Source: Arthrobacter sp. B1805
Lineage (GTDB): Bacteria; Actinomycetota; Actinomycetes; Actinomycetales; Micrococcaceae
DNA length: 64,000 nucleotides
Assembly: GCF_002929745.1 (NCBI RefSeq)
Contig: NZ_PJIQ01000003.1
Coordinates: forward strand, 124,001 to 188,000
Reading direction: 5' to 3'
The position numbers and the translations under genes are program-made. Position 1 is the first letter of the stretch; every line of letters starts with the position of its first letter. The notes under the pieces were generated by a model. The model ran no database searches, was not told the DNA's origin, and worked only from the letters and a program-made list of their open reading frames with translations. Below are positions 41,441 through 50,541 of the stretch, piece after piece.

Positions 41441-41598
41441 TTTTGTTTATCCTTCTGAAACTCAGACGCATTCCGACTTTCGGAACGCCCCAGTCGCGGC
41501 GTGCTTGTCCGCTTTTTCAGAGACGCGGCCTATCCCGCGAGGGCTAAACCGCGCGAAATACAAATGCGCAACACTACAACCGACACCCACTTAACCAA
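41441..41598 (-). promoter_or_regulatory. cspA promoter and structured leader
   Basis: On the minus strand, TTGGTT (plus 41593-41598) and TAGTGT (41571-41576) are 16 nt apart, giving a start near 41564. In the leader, GCGTTCCGA and TCGGAATGC (41468-41488) form a 9-bp hairpin with one G-T pair and a 3-nt loop. Promoter call is tentative; the hairpin is clear. Confidence 0.45.
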
Positions 41599-41651
41599 AC
41601 CTTGGAGGGTTATGGCAAGCAGGAACGCAAAGGTTCTTGTTTCCGTAACCT

Positions 41652-42641
41652 TCAGGCCGCCACCGGCAGCATCGCGCCGGCGAGCAATTCGAACGATCGC
41701 AGCCACGTTTCGGTGGTGCCGGCCTGCGTCGCGACGATGAGTTCATCCGCCTCGGTCTGCGCCGCGAAGCGTTCGAGGTAGTCCCGGACGACCTCCGGCG
41801 TGCCGACCGCGCTGTAGCGCGCCATATCGGCCATCTGCCGTCCACCGGGTGAGGCGAGGATCGCCTCGGACTCCTCCCTGGTGAAGGTCTGACCGCGTCC
41901 GAGGAGGAGCGTCACGCGGCGCAGCATCGCCTCGTGGAACTCGTGATGGGCATCATTGGCACTGTCGGCGGCGATCACGTTGACGCCGGCGATGAAGTGG
42001 GGCTTCTCGAGCTGCGCCGACGGCGTGAACTCCCTGCGGTAGATGCTCGCGGCGTCCTGCAGTGCCTGCGGCGCGAAGTGGGACGCGAAGGCGAACGGCA
42101 GTCCGAGGGCTGCAGCGAGCTGCGCCCCGAAGAGTGAGGATCCCAGGATGTACAGGGGAACGTTGGTGCCCCTGCCGGGCGTGGCCTGGACACCGGGCAC
42201 GCGGGTCTCCCCGGTGAGGTAGCCCTGCAGCTCGAGTACGTCCTGCGGGAAGCTGTCGGCCGCCATGGGATCCCGCCGCAGGGCACGTGCCGTCGTCTGG
42301 TCGCTTCCCGGCGCCCGCCCGAGGCCCAGGTCGATCCGTCCGGGATGCAGGCTCTCCAGCGTGCCGAACTGCTCGGCGATCGTCAGCGGCGAGTGGTTGG
42401 GCAGCATGACGCCGCCCGAACCGAGCCGGATGGTGGAGGTGTGAGCGGCGATGTGAGCGATCAGCACGCTCGTGGCCGAGGACGCGATGCTGCCCATGTT
42501 GTGGTGCTCCGCGTACCAGATCCTCCGGTACCCCCACTTCTCGGCGTGTTGCGCGAGCGAGACGCTGGCGGCGAAGGTCTCCGCGGGCGTGGAGCCTTCG
42601 GCGACGTGCGCCAGATCCAGGATGGACAGGGGAACAGTCAT
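41652..42641 (-). CDS. LLM class flavin-dependent oxidoreductase
   Basis: A 329-residue bacterial-luciferase-like TIM barrel. Family signatures are [55 protein letters not shown] and [14 protein letters not shown]. Members use FMNH2 and oxygen to oxidise small substrates; the physiological substrate is unknown. It belongs to the MsnO8-like LLM subgroup. ATG 42641 follows GGAAGG. Upstream and unlinked in function to cspA, though on the same strand. Confidence 0.92.
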   Translation of the reverse strand: MTVPLSILDLAHVAEGSTPAETFAASVSLAQHAEKWGYRRIWYAEHHNMGSIASSATSVLIAHIAAHTSTIRLGSGGVMLPNHSPLTIAEQFGTLESLHPGRIDLGLGRAPGSDQTTARALRRDPMAADSFPQDVLELQGYLTGETRVPGVQATPGRGTNVPLYILGSSLFGAQLAAALGLPFAFASHFAPQALQDAASIYRREFTPSAQLEKPHFIAGVNVIAADSANDAHHEFHEAMLRRVTLLLGRGQTFTREESEAILASPGGRQMADMARYSAVGTPEVVRDYLERFAAQTEADELIVATQAGTTETWLRSFELLAGAMLPVAA

Positions 42642-42797
42642 GGGGTATGCCTTCCGATTCGGGAACCACTGCGGGGTGTGCCGCGGACCTCTCAAGGGAA
42701 CGGTTGCCTGAGCGCATCTATTTCCTCAGGGGGACGGACCGGACCGGTCGTGGCGGATCTCACGCCGACGCCCGCCTGCCTCTGCGAGACTGGAACC

Positions 42798-42959
42798 ATG
42801 CCCATCAGCGAACAGCAACCCACCGAGGCCGAACTCCGCGAGCGCCAGGACTACCTCGTCCGCCAACTCGCCGTCGAGCAGAACACGGCGCGCCTGCAGT
42901 CCTTCAGCGACGAGCTGGAAGCCGTGCAGCGGTTCCTGGAGCAGGTCCGCAACGCCTGA
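42798..42959 (+). CDS. Small coiled-coil protein, 53 residues
   Basis: A 53-residue protein MPISEQQPTEAELRERQDYL... consisting mainly of one charged amphipathic helix (ELRERQDYLVRQLAVEQNTA, then LQSFSDELEAVQRFLEQVRN). No domain known. The stop codon TGA directly abuts the stop of the convergent XRE-cupin gene. There is no clear ribosome binding site; GGAA lies 2-5 nt before the ATG. Codon pattern and the clean helical repeat support a real gene. Confidence 0.6.
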   Translation: MPISEQQPTEAELRERQDYLVRQLAVEQNTARLQSFSDELEAVQRFLEQVRNA

Positions 42960-43550
42960 TCAGGGCTCGCCGGTCGGCGCCGCCGAACCGTCCGGCTGCA
43001 TCCCGCTCGGGGGCGTCTCGATCGTGAGGATCCCCTCCGTGATGCCGCTCGTCGAGCGGTAGCTGTGCGCGGTGCCGCCGCTCCAGGAGTGTGCCTCGCC
43101 CGCGGGCACGAGCCGTTCGGCGTGCAGCGGCCCTACCCGCGCCAGGCCTCGTACCACGCGGAGATGCTCGACGGTCCCGGGCTGGTGCGCCGGCGAGACC
43201 CGCGTACCCTGCTCGGCGATGGTGAGCCAGAAGACCTCCGTGGTCCCGCCGTCGTCGTGCCGCTGTACCGTCAGCAGCCGGGCATCGACGACGCCGTCCG
43301 AGACACTGTGTCCCGTCTCCTCACCCAGGAGTCGGCTCAGGGGGACGCCCAGCGGTCCCGCGAGTGCGTAGAGCGTCTCGAGGGTCGGATTGCGAGCCCC
43401 CGCCTCGAGCTCGGACAGTGTGCCTTTCCCGATACCGGCCTGCACGGCGAGTGCGCTCAGCGACAGTTCCCGTGCCCGGCGCAGCGCCGTGATGCGCCGT
43501 GCCACGGTGAGCCGCAGCGACGCATTGCGATCAGGCTTGTCCTCGGGCAC
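42960..43550 (-). CDS. XRE-cupin transcriptional regulator
   Basis: A 196-residue regulator with an N-terminal XRE domain (RITALRRARELSLSALAVQA, GIGKGTLSELEAGARNPTLE) and a C-terminal cupin sensor domain (VEHLRVVRGLARVGPLHAER, VPAGEAHSWSGGTAHSYRS). This architecture commonly controls the adjacent transporter gene. It is divergent from benE; an inverted repeat CGTTC-N8-GAACG lies between them. It starts at GTG 43550 with AGGA 7 nt upstream. The ligand may be an aromatic acid or related metabolite. Confidence 0.9.
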   Translation of the reverse strand: MPEDKPDRNASLRLTVARRITALRRARELSLSALAVQAGIGKGTLSELEAGARNPTLETLYALAGPLGVPLSRLLGEETGHSVSDGVVDARLLTVQRHDDGGTTEVFWLTIAEQGTRVSPAHQPGTVEHLRVVRGLARVGPLHAERLVPAGEAHSWSGGTAHSYRSTSGITEGILTIETPPSGMQPDGSAAPTGEP

Positions 43551-43569
43551 TCCTGCATCCTACACTTGC

Positions 43570-43587
43570 CGTTCCATAAACAGAACG
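43570..43587. promoter_or_regulatory. Inverted repeat, probable XRE-cupin operator
   Basis: CGTTC, eight A+T-rich bases (CATAAACA), GAACG. It lies in the 77-bp gap between the regulator and benE, 41-58 nt before the benE start. Confidence 0.65.
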
Positions 43588-43627
43588 TACGCGAGGTGCA
43601 GTGGCCCCTGCGGATCGGAGAGCTGCA

Positions 43628-44815
43628 GTGCACACCCATCAGGCCGCGCGGCACAGCCTGCTCGAACCCGTGCTGGCCGGCGTGGTCACGGCGCTCGTGG
43701 GATTCACGTCCTCGTTCGCCGTCGTGCTCGCCGGGCTCCGCGCCACCGGCGCGACGCCGGAACAGGCAGCTTCGGGACTGCTCGCCCTGACCGCCGTCGT
43801 CGGGCTCGGCATCGTCCTGCTGTCGCTGCGCTACCGCATCCCCGTGACGCTCTCGTGGTCGACCCCCGGGGCCGCGCTGCTGGCAGGAGCGAGCATCCCG
43901 GCCGGGGGCTGGCCGGCAGCGGTGGGCGCGTTCCTCGTCACCGGCGCCATGATCGCCCTCACCGGCGCGGTGCCCTGGCTCGGGCACCTCGTCGCCCGGA
44001 TTCCGCAGCACCTCGCGCAGGCGATGCTCGCCGGGGTACTGCTGCCCCTGTGCCTGGCTCCGTTCCAGGCCCTCGGCACCATCCCCCTCCTGGTGCTCCC
44101 GGTGATCGTGATCTGGCTGGCCGCGTCGGCCGTCGTTCCGAAGTGGGCCGTCCCGCTCGCACTCGCCGCCGCCCTGGCCGTGATCGCCCTCCAGTTCGCA
44201 GTGGACGGCACGAGGATCGAAGCGTCCACCCTCGCCCCGACGCTCACCCTCACCCTTCCCGCGCTGGAGCCGGCCGCGCTCGTGGGCATCGCCCTGCCGC
44301 TGTACGTCGTGACGATGGCATCGCAGAACCTGCCGGGCGTCGCCGTCCTCTCTTCGTTCGGGTACCGGGCGCCCTGGCGGCCCGCGATGGCGGTGACGGG
44401 CGCCGGCACGGCCATTGCGGCCCCGTTCGGGGGCCATGCCGTCAATCTCGCGGCACTGTCCGCGGCGCTGTCCGCCGGCGACGGCGCCGGACGGGACCGG
44501 GATCGCCGCTGGATCGCGGCATTGACGGCGGGGCTGACCTACCTGGTCCTGGCCGGGGCGTCGGGTGCGCTCGTCGTCGTCGTGGGTGCCGCGCCGGCCG
44601 GGCTCGTCGAGGCCGTGGCAGGACTCGCCCTGATCAGCACCATGGCGACGGCCGCGACGGCGTCCTTCAGCGACCCGACCGGTCGCATGAGTGGCGCCGT
44701 GACGTTCCTCCTGGCGGCGTCGGGCCTGTCGATCGCCGGCATCGGCGGAGCGTTCTGGGCTCTTGTCGGCGGGCTCGCCGTTCGGGCCGCGCTCGAGCGC
44801 AGATCCGCGCTGTGA
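43628..44815 (+). CDS. benE: BenE-type benzoate/H+ symporter family protein
   Basis: A 395-residue membrane protein with about 11-12 helices. Family marks are LLEPVLAGVVTALVGFTSSF, LSWSTPGAALLAGAS, ASQNLPGVAVLSSFGYR and TAIAAPFGGHAVNLAALSAA. BenE proteins are proton symporters of the APC superfamily implicated in benzoate uptake; benzoate as substrate is inferred from the family only, because no benzoate catabolic gene is in the window. GTG 43628 follows a GGAGAG purine stretch. The divergent XRE-cupin regulator probably controls it. It ends 4 nt from the convergent antiporter stop. Confidence 0.87.
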   Translation: MHTHQAARHSLLEPVLAGVVTALVGFTSSFAVVLAGLRATGATPEQAASGLLALTAVVGLGIVLLSLRYRIPVTLSWSTPGAALLAGASIPAGGWPAAVGAFLVTGAMIALTGAVPWLGHLVARIPQHLAQAMLAGVLLPLCLAPFQALGTIPLLVLPVIVIWLAASAVVPKWAVPLALAAALAVIALQFAVDGTRIEASTLAPTLTLTLPALEPAALVGIALPLYVVTMASQNLPGVAVLSSFGYRAPWRPAMAVTGAGTAIAAPFGGHAVNLAALSAALSAGDGAGRDRDRRWIAALTAGLTYLVLAGASGALVVVVGAAPAGLVEAVAGLALISTMATAATASFSDPTGRMSGAVTFLLAASGLSIAGIGGAFWALVGGLAVRAALERRSAL

Positions 44816-44819
44816 CGCC

Positions 44820-46121
44820 CTAGACCGGCGTGTTGGGGGCCTGTGCCTCGTCCCCCTGCTCGCGCGCCTTGCGCTGGCGGGCGCGGTCCAGAGCGTTGAT
44901 GACCGGCGCTGCGGTGATGCCGTGCACGACGATGGACAGGACGACGACGAGCCCGCCGATGCGCCACAGCGCACTCTCGTCCGCGGCGAAATCGCCCTTG
45001 GACAGCGCGTAGCTGAGGTAGTAGATGGATCCGATGCCGCGCACGCCGAAGAAGGCGAGTACCCCGCGCTCCCGGGGGCCCGTCTTGCCGCGCGCCAGAC
45101 TGAGCCACGCGGTGATCGGCCGCACCAGCAGGATGAACGCGACGGCGACCACCACCTCGAGGGGCTGCAGTCCTTCGAACAGACCGCGCGCGACGGCGCC
45201 GCCCAGCAGGACGAGCACGACGACGGTCAGCAGGCGTTCGAGTTGCTCGATGTAGCTGTGGAGGACGCCGTGGTAACCGTGGGTCTGCTCGGCTGCGCGG
45301 ATGGTGACGGCGCAGACGAAGACGGCGATGAAGCCGTAACCCTCGATGGCCTCGGTCACCCCGTAGGTCAGGAACGTGGCCGCAAGCGCGACGAAGCCCT
45401 CCGAGTGGTTGGCCAGGCGGACGCTTTTCAGCGGAGTGCGGAAGAACACGCGGCCCAGGAACTTGCCGATGCCGAACCCGAGCGCACAGCCGATGGTCAT
45501 GCGCCACAGCACGTCCAGGAGGATCCATTCCGGGAACCAGGCCGACGGCGCGAGACCCACCGTGCTGAGCAGGATCGCAAGGTAGACGAAGGGGAACGCC
45601 AGCCCGTCGTTCAGGCCGGCCTCGGAGGTGAGTCCGAAGCGTACCTCGTCCTCGGCTTCGAGGTCCTCCTCCGATTCGGAGGGCTCGCCCACCTGGACCT
45701 CCGACGCCAGCACGGGGTCCGTCGGCGCCAGCGCGGCCGCTACCAGGAGGGCGGATGCGAGTCCGAGCCCGAGGATCCACATCCCCATGAGGGTCAGGGC
45801 GAGGATGCAGAGCGGCATGGCGATGCCGAGCAGCCGCCAGGTGGTGGACCACCGGTGCCACCCCAGCCTGCGGTCGAGCGCGAGCCCTGCACCCATCAGC
45901 GAGATGATGACGCACACCTCACTGAGGTGGATCGTGACGTCGCTGTACTTGACCGGGTCCGGGTCCGGAAGATCCTTCGCGAAGGCGAAGATGAGGATTC
46001 CCGCGGCGAAGAAGACCATAGGCATGGATACCGGTGCCCGCATCAAGAGCCGGGGAAGGAGTGCCGCCGCGAACACCGCCAGTCCCGCTGCCGCGAAAAT
46101 GATGCTTGGTGGCTCGAACAC
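44820..46121 (-). CDS. Cation:proton antiporter, CPA1/NhaP type
   Basis: A 433-residue integral membrane protein with 12-13 helices. The ion-binding region is ALAPTDPVLASEVQVG (helix 5) with the later LTSEAGLNDGLAFPFVYLA (TEGESLLNDG-like) and FGVRGIGSIYYL near the end, as in NhaP-type Na+(K+)/H+ exchangers. A strongly acidic loop EPSESEEDLEAEDEV follows the DPV motif. It probably serves pH and sodium homeostasis. The GTG at 46121 follows GGAAGAGG. There is no adjacent regulatory subunit. Confidence 0.9.
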   Translation of the reverse strand: MFEPPSIIFAAAGLAVFAAALLPRLLMRAPVSMPMVFFAAGILIFAFAKDLPDPDPVKYSDVTIHLSEVCVIISLMGAGLALDRRLGWHRWSTTWRLLGIAMPLCILALTLMGMWILGLGLASALLVAAALAPTDPVLASEVQVGEPSESEEDLEAEDEVRFGLTSEAGLNDGLAFPFVYLAILLSTVGLAPSAWFPEWILLDVLWRMTIGCALGFGIGKFLGRVFFRTPLKSVRLANHSEGFVALAATFLTYGVTEAIEGYGFIAVFVCAVTIRAAEQTHGYHGVLHSYIEQLERLLTVVVLVLLGGAVARGLFEGLQPLEVVVAVAFILLVRPITAWLSLARGKTGPRERGVLAFFGVRGIGSIYYLSYALSKGDFAADESALWRIGGLVVVLSIVVHGITAAPVINALDRARQRKAREQGDEAQAPNTPV

Positions 46122-46300
46122 GCACGACCTCTTCCGTTGTACTGCCCAGTGTCAACCCCCTCGTCAACAGTAGGGCAGGGTCGGGACCGCGCCGGGCTGC
46201 CGGGTCCGGGGCCTGCGGGCTTGCGCAATCGACCAGCCGCTGTCAGCGGAACGGCACTCCCCGGCAGGGAAGCGTCACCGTCACGTGAGAGCATGGAATT

Positions 46301-49300
46301 ATGCCCAATTCCAGCCACCCCATGGTCGATGTCACGGACATCGTCCGCATCGTGGGCGGGGTAGCCTTCCAGCGCGGCCAGACCTACGCCAAGGACGGCG
46401 CCGTCAGTTCGCTGGCGTGGGACGCGGAGTCCAAGATCCTGACCGGCAAGGTACGCGGCTCCGCTCCGTCGGACTACCGCACCAAACTCCGGCTCGGAGT
46501 CAAGGGTGACGGCCGGTTCAGGCCCCTCGAGAATTTCTGCAGCTGCCCCATCGGTGCCGACTGCAAGCACGTCGCGGCAACGGCTCTGCAGAGCAACACC
46601 GAGAACCTGCTCGCCCAGCACGAACGCGAATTCGGAGCCCGCCCCGCGCCGCGACAGCCCGCACCGGAAGGGTGGCAGACCTCGCTCACCGAGCTTCTCG
46701 AGGCCGACGGAGCAGCCGACGGCACACCCGCCGCTCCCACGCCCCTCGGACTGCAGTTCGAGCTCCGGACCCCCGAGGTCGCAGTACAGCGGTGGGGGTC
46801 GGCAGCCGAGCGACAGGGCCAGCGCACCCTCAACACGCGCCTCGGCGTGCGGCCCGTCAGCCAGAACGGCAAGGGCAAATGGATCAAGAACAACCTGTCC
46901 TGGGGCAGCATCAGCTACCAGACGTACGGGCTCACCCTGGACCCGGACCAGCACCGCTGGTTCTCCCAGTTCCCGGCACTGCACCGCGGAACGGGCGTGA
47001 ACTACTTCGGCAACAACGATTCCTGGCTGTATCTCGACGACTTCAGCAACCCGCTGCTCTGGCAACTGCTGGACGAGGCGCAACGCCTCGGCATCGCCTT
47101 CGTCGGATCGAAGAAGTCCGTCTCCATCGAGCTCGCCGGCCGTGCGACCCTGAAGCTCGACGCCACGGAGACCGAGGACGGCGCGCTCCGGTTGTGCCCG
47201 GCGCTCGACGTCGACGGGCAGCCGCACCCCGCGGAGACCGCCCACGTCATCAGCACCCACGGCATCTACACAGTCGCTCCCGATGACACCATCACCCTGG
47301 CTCCGACGTCCCGGAGGCTGACGCCGAAGGACATCGAACTCCTGCAGCGCGGCCGAGCCGTCGTCGTCCCCGAGGAGGAGAAGTCCCTCTTCCTGCAGGA
47401 GTACTACCCCAAGCTGCGGCAGTCCATCCACGTGGACAGCAGCGATGGCAGCGTGGATCTTCCCGAGATCCAGCCGCCCGTGCTCGTGCTCACCACCGCG
47501 TACGGTGCAGACGGCTCGGTAGCGCTCGACTGGCACTTCGACTACCCGCTGGGCGACGCCGTCCAGCGCAGGCCCTTCCGCAGGGGTGGCCCGGGCAGCG
47601 ACGACGGCTACCGCGACCCCGACGCGGAGGACGCGCTCGCGAGTGCCGCCCGCCAGGTGCTCGGATCCCTGCCCCTCAAGTCCCTCACGCTCGAGGACAT
47701 GCAGGCCGTGGAGTTCGCGGAGCAGGTCCTGCCGAGGCTTCTGGAACTCGACGGCGTGACGGTCGACGTCGTCGGGGAGAAGCCCGACTACCGGGAACTG
47801 ACGGAGACACCGACGCTCCGCATCAGCACCGTCGAGACGGACAACCGTGACTGGTTCGATCTGGGCGTCATGGTCACGGTCAGCGGCCGCACCATCCCCT
47901 TCGACTCGATCTTCCGTGCGCTCGCGCAGGGCCGGAAGAAGCTGAAACTCGTCGACAACACGTACCTGTCCCTCGAACAGCCCGTCTTCGACCAGCTCCG
48001 GGAGCTGATCGAGGAGGCGCGGGCGCTGAGCGAGTGGGACCCGGAGACCGGGCTGCAGATCAGCCGCTACCAGGCGGGGCTGTGGGCGGATCTCGAGGAC
48101 CTCGCGGAGGAGACCGAGCAGGCCCAGTCCTGGCGCGACGCCGTGAGCGGCCTGCTCGAACTGAAGGACGTCGGGGCCACCCCGCCGCCGACCGGGCTCG
48201 TCGCCCAGATGCGCCCGTACCAGGCGGAAGGCTTCAGCTGGCTCGCCTTCCTGTGGCGGCACCGGCTGGGGGGTGTGCTGGCCGACGACATGGGCCTCGG
48301 CAAGACCCTGCAGGCCCTCGCGCTGATGGCCTACGCGAAGGAGAGCGCGGGGCTCGACGCTCCGTTCCTCGTCGTCGCGCCCACGTCCGTGGTACCGAAC
48401 TGGTCCAAGGAGGCGCACCGCTTCACCCCGGGCCTCAAGGTCGTCGCCATCACCGACACGCAGGGGGCGTCGGGTGTCCCGATCCGCGAACAGGTGGGCG
48501 ACGCCGACATCGTCATCACCTCGTACACCCTCTTCCGGCTCGACTTCTCCGCCTACCAGGACCTCGCCTGGTCGGGGCTCGTGCTCGACGAGGCGCAGTT
48601 CGTGAAGAACCGGGCCTCAAAGGTGCACCAGGCCGCGAAGGACTTCAGCGCGCCCTTCAAGCTCGCCATCACGGGAACGCCCATGGAGAACAACCTCATG
48701 GAACTGTGGTCCCTGTTCAACATCGTGGCACCCGGCCTGTTCCCCTCGGCGCGGAAGTTCACCGAGGACTACCGGACGCCCATCGAGAAGATCGGCGACA
48801 ACAGGCCCCTCGTCCGGCTGCGCAAGCGCATCCGACCCCTGATGATGCGCCGTACCAAGGAAGCCGTGGCCTCTGATCTTCCGCCGAAGCAGGAGCAGGT
48901 GCTCGAGGTGGAACTACACCCGGAGCACCGCCACATCTACGAGACGTACCTGCAGCGCGAACGGCAGAAGCTCCTCGGCCTGATCGAGGACATGAACCGG
49001 AACCGGATGATCGTCTTCCGGTCACTGACCCTGTTGCGCATGCTGAGCCTCGATGCCTCCCTCGTCGACCCGGCCCACGAGGGCGTTCCGTCGGCCAAGC
49101 TCGAGGTCCTGTTCGAGAACCTCGAGGGCATCCTCGCGGAAGGCCACCGGGCGCTCGTGTTCAGCCAGTTCACCTCCTACCTCAAGAAGGCGGCCGAGCA
49201 GCTCGATGCCCGCGGCATCGACTACGCGTACCTCGACGGTTCCACGCGCAGCCGCGGTGAGGTCATCGACTCGTTCAAGGACGGCAAGGCGCCCGTGTTC

Positions 49301-49597
49301 CTGATCAGCCTCAAGGCTGGCGGCTTCGGGCTGAACCTCACGGAGGCGGACTACTGCTTCCTGCTCGACCCCTGGTGGAATCCCGCCTCCGAGGCGCAGG
49401 CCGTGGACCGCACGCACCGCATCGGGCAGACAAAGAACGTGATGGTCTACCGCATGGTCTCCAAGGGCACGATCGAAGAGAAGGTCATGAAGCTCAAGGA
49501 GCAGAAGGCCAAGCTGTTCACCTCGGTGATGGACGACGACGCCGTCTTCAGTTCCGCGCTCACCGCGGACGACATCAGGGGACTCCTCGAGGCGTAG
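46301..49597 (+). CDS. SWIM-domain SNF2-family helicase
   Basis: A 1098-residue Swi2/Snf2 ATPase. Near the N terminus is a SWIM zinc finger (Cys80, Cys82, Cys88, His90 in CSCPIGADCKH). A middle region of about 550 residues matches the bacterial SNF2-associated domain. The motor begins at MRPYQAEGFSWLAFLWR: Walker A DDMGLGKT (662-669), DEAQ (763-766), ITGTPMENN, then the C-terminal RecA fold with VFSQFTSY, LISLKAGGFGLNLTEADY and DRTHRIGQTKNV. Such proteins remodel nucleoprotein or act on DNA/RNA polymerase complexes (HepA-like). The start is ATG 46301; ATG 46322 is possible. No nuclease or methylase gene is adjacent. Confidence 0.92.
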   Translation: MPNSSHPMVDVTDIVRIVGGVAFQRGQTYAKDGAVSSLAWDAESKILTGKVRGSAPSDYRTKLRLGVKGDGRFRPLENFCSCPIGADCKHVAATALQSNTENLLAQHEREFGARPAPRQPAPEGWQTSLTELLEADGAADGTPAAPTPLGLQFELRTPEVAVQRWGSAAERQGQRTLNTRLGVRPVSQNGKGKWIKNNLSWGSISYQTYGLTLDPDQHRWFSQFPALHRGTGVNYFGNNDSWLYLDDFSNPLLWQLLDEAQRLGIAFVGSKKSVSIELAGRATLKLDATETEDGALRLCPALDVDGQPHPAETAHVISTHGIYTVAPDDTITLAPTSRRLTPKDIELLQRGRAVVVPEEEKSLFLQEYYPKLRQSIHVDSSDGSVDLPEIQPPVLVLTTAYGADGSVALDWHFDYPLGDAVQRRPFRRGGPGSDDGYRDPDAEDALASAARQVLGSLPLKSLTLEDMQAVEFAEQVLPRLLELDGVTVDVVGEKPDYRELTETPTLRISTVETDNRDWFDLGVMVTVSGRTIPFDSIFRALAQGRKKLKLVDNTYLSLEQPVFDQLRELIEEARALSEWDPETGLQISRYQAGLWADLEDLAEETEQAQSWRDAVSGLLELKDVGATPPPTGLVAQMRPYQAEGFSWLAFLWRHRLGGVLADDMGLGKTLQALALMAYAKESAGLDAPFLVVAPTSVVPNWSKEAHRFTPGLKVVAITDTQGASGVPIREQVGDADIVITSYTLFRLDFSAYQDLAWSGLVLDEAQFVKNRASKVHQAAKDFSAPFKLAITGTPMENNLMELWSLFNIVAPGLFPSARKFTEDYRTPIEKIGDNRPLVRLRKRIRPLMMRRTKEAVASDLPPKQEQVLEVELHPEHRHIYETYLQRERQKLLGLIEDMNRNRMIVFRSLTLLRMLSLDASLVDPAHEGVPSAKLEVLFENLEGILAEGHRALVFSQFTSYLKKAAEQLDARGIDYAYLDGSTRSRGEVIDSFKDGKAPVFLISLKAGGFGLNLTEADYCFLLDPWWNPASEAQAVDRTHRIGQTKNVMVYRMVSKGTIEEKVMKLKEQKAKLFTSVMDDDAVFSSALTADDIRGLLEA

Positions 49598-49636
49598 ACC
49601 CCTGGACGGGTCCTCGAGGGACAGCACGACGGCGGG

Positions 49637-50500
49637 TCAGGCGCCGCCGTCCGCCACGCGGAGCGCCGGATCGAGGAGTTCCGCGAAGGCACGCGGGCGG
49701 GAGGCGATCCACCAGTGGCCCCCCGGGACGGTCGTCACGGTCAGGTTCTCCACCCAGTCCTCCAGCCCGTCGACGAGGTGCGGTGAGAGGAAGGGATCCC
49801 TGAGGGGCACGATCACGTGGACCGGGATCGAGATGGGACGACGCGGTGCCGGCTCGACCGCGCTGAACATGATGGTCCTGTACAGGGCGAGACCCCGCAC
49901 GCCGTCCGATCCGATGTTGCGGCGCGCTGCGAACTCGTAGCGCCGCGTCAGGCCGAGCGTCCAGAGCAGCTCGGGAAGGACCGGGAGCTGGAAGGCGGCG
50001 ATGTACGAGCTGCGCAGCATCTGCCCGATGCCCTGGTACATCAGCCGCGGCGATCGGAGACGGCCGCGGAGCCAGCGGGAGAAGTGACGCAGGTCCGGCC
50101 CCGAGATGCTCGTGAAGTCGACGATGCGCCCGTCCGCGCGCGGGTCCTGGATCACGGCCCAGGCCTGGATGGAGCCCCAGTCGTGCCCGACCAACCGTAC
50201 GCCACCCGGCGCGTCCACGCCGGCGAGGACGGCGAAGACGTCGTCGACGAGCTCCGCGAGGGTGAAGCCCGCCCCCTCCCGCGTGCGCGAGCGCCCCGCG
50301 TTCCGGGAGTCGAAGGTGACGAGATGGTACGTCCCGGCGAGCTCCCTCAGGACCGGGTGGAACACGCGGTGGTCATCTGGATAGCCGTGCAGCAGGAGCA
50401 TGGTCGGAACGCCGGGTGCGGGATCCCGCCCGAATTCGAAGACAGCAAGATCGGTGCCCGCCGTGCGGATGATCCGGTGCCTCTCGCGCAACACGTCCAT
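49637..50500 (-). CDS. Alpha/beta hydrolase, epoxide hydrolase-like
   Basis: A 287-residue protein with oxyanion motif HGYPDDH (39-45) and the nucleophile elbow VGHDWGS, where Asp107 takes the place of serine, as in epoxide hydrolases and haloalkane dehalogenases. The final His is in VPGGHWWIASRP. A cap region (about 135-210) lies between. ATG 50500 follows GGGGAGC. The same frame runs on through the ATPase gene upstream, but that part is a shadow. Substrate unknown; many such proteins were first annotated in SDR-hydrolase clusters. Confidence 0.88.
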   Translation of the reverse strand: MDVLRERHRIIRTAGTDLAVFEFGRDPAPGVPTMLLLHGYPDDHRVFHPVLRELAGTYHLVTFDSRNAGRSRTREGAGFTLAELVDDVFAVLAGVDAPGGVRLVGHDWGSIQAWAVIQDPRADGRIVDFTSISGPDLRHFSRWLRGRLRSPRLMYQGIGQMLRSSYIAAFQLPVLPELLWTLGLTRRYEFAARRNIGSDGVRGLALYRTIMFSAVEPAPRRPISIPVHVIVPLRDPFLSPHLVDGLEDWVENLTVTTVPGGHWWIASRPRAFAELLDPALRVADGGA

Positions 50501-50541
50501 GCTCCCCACCCTAGGGTCTTGACCGTGACTGCGGGGGATCA

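Noticed and set aside
46043-48418. Antisense frame of about 790 codons over the SNF2 gene
   Set aside because: Shadow frame; the plus-strand gene has all SNF2 and SWIM motifs.
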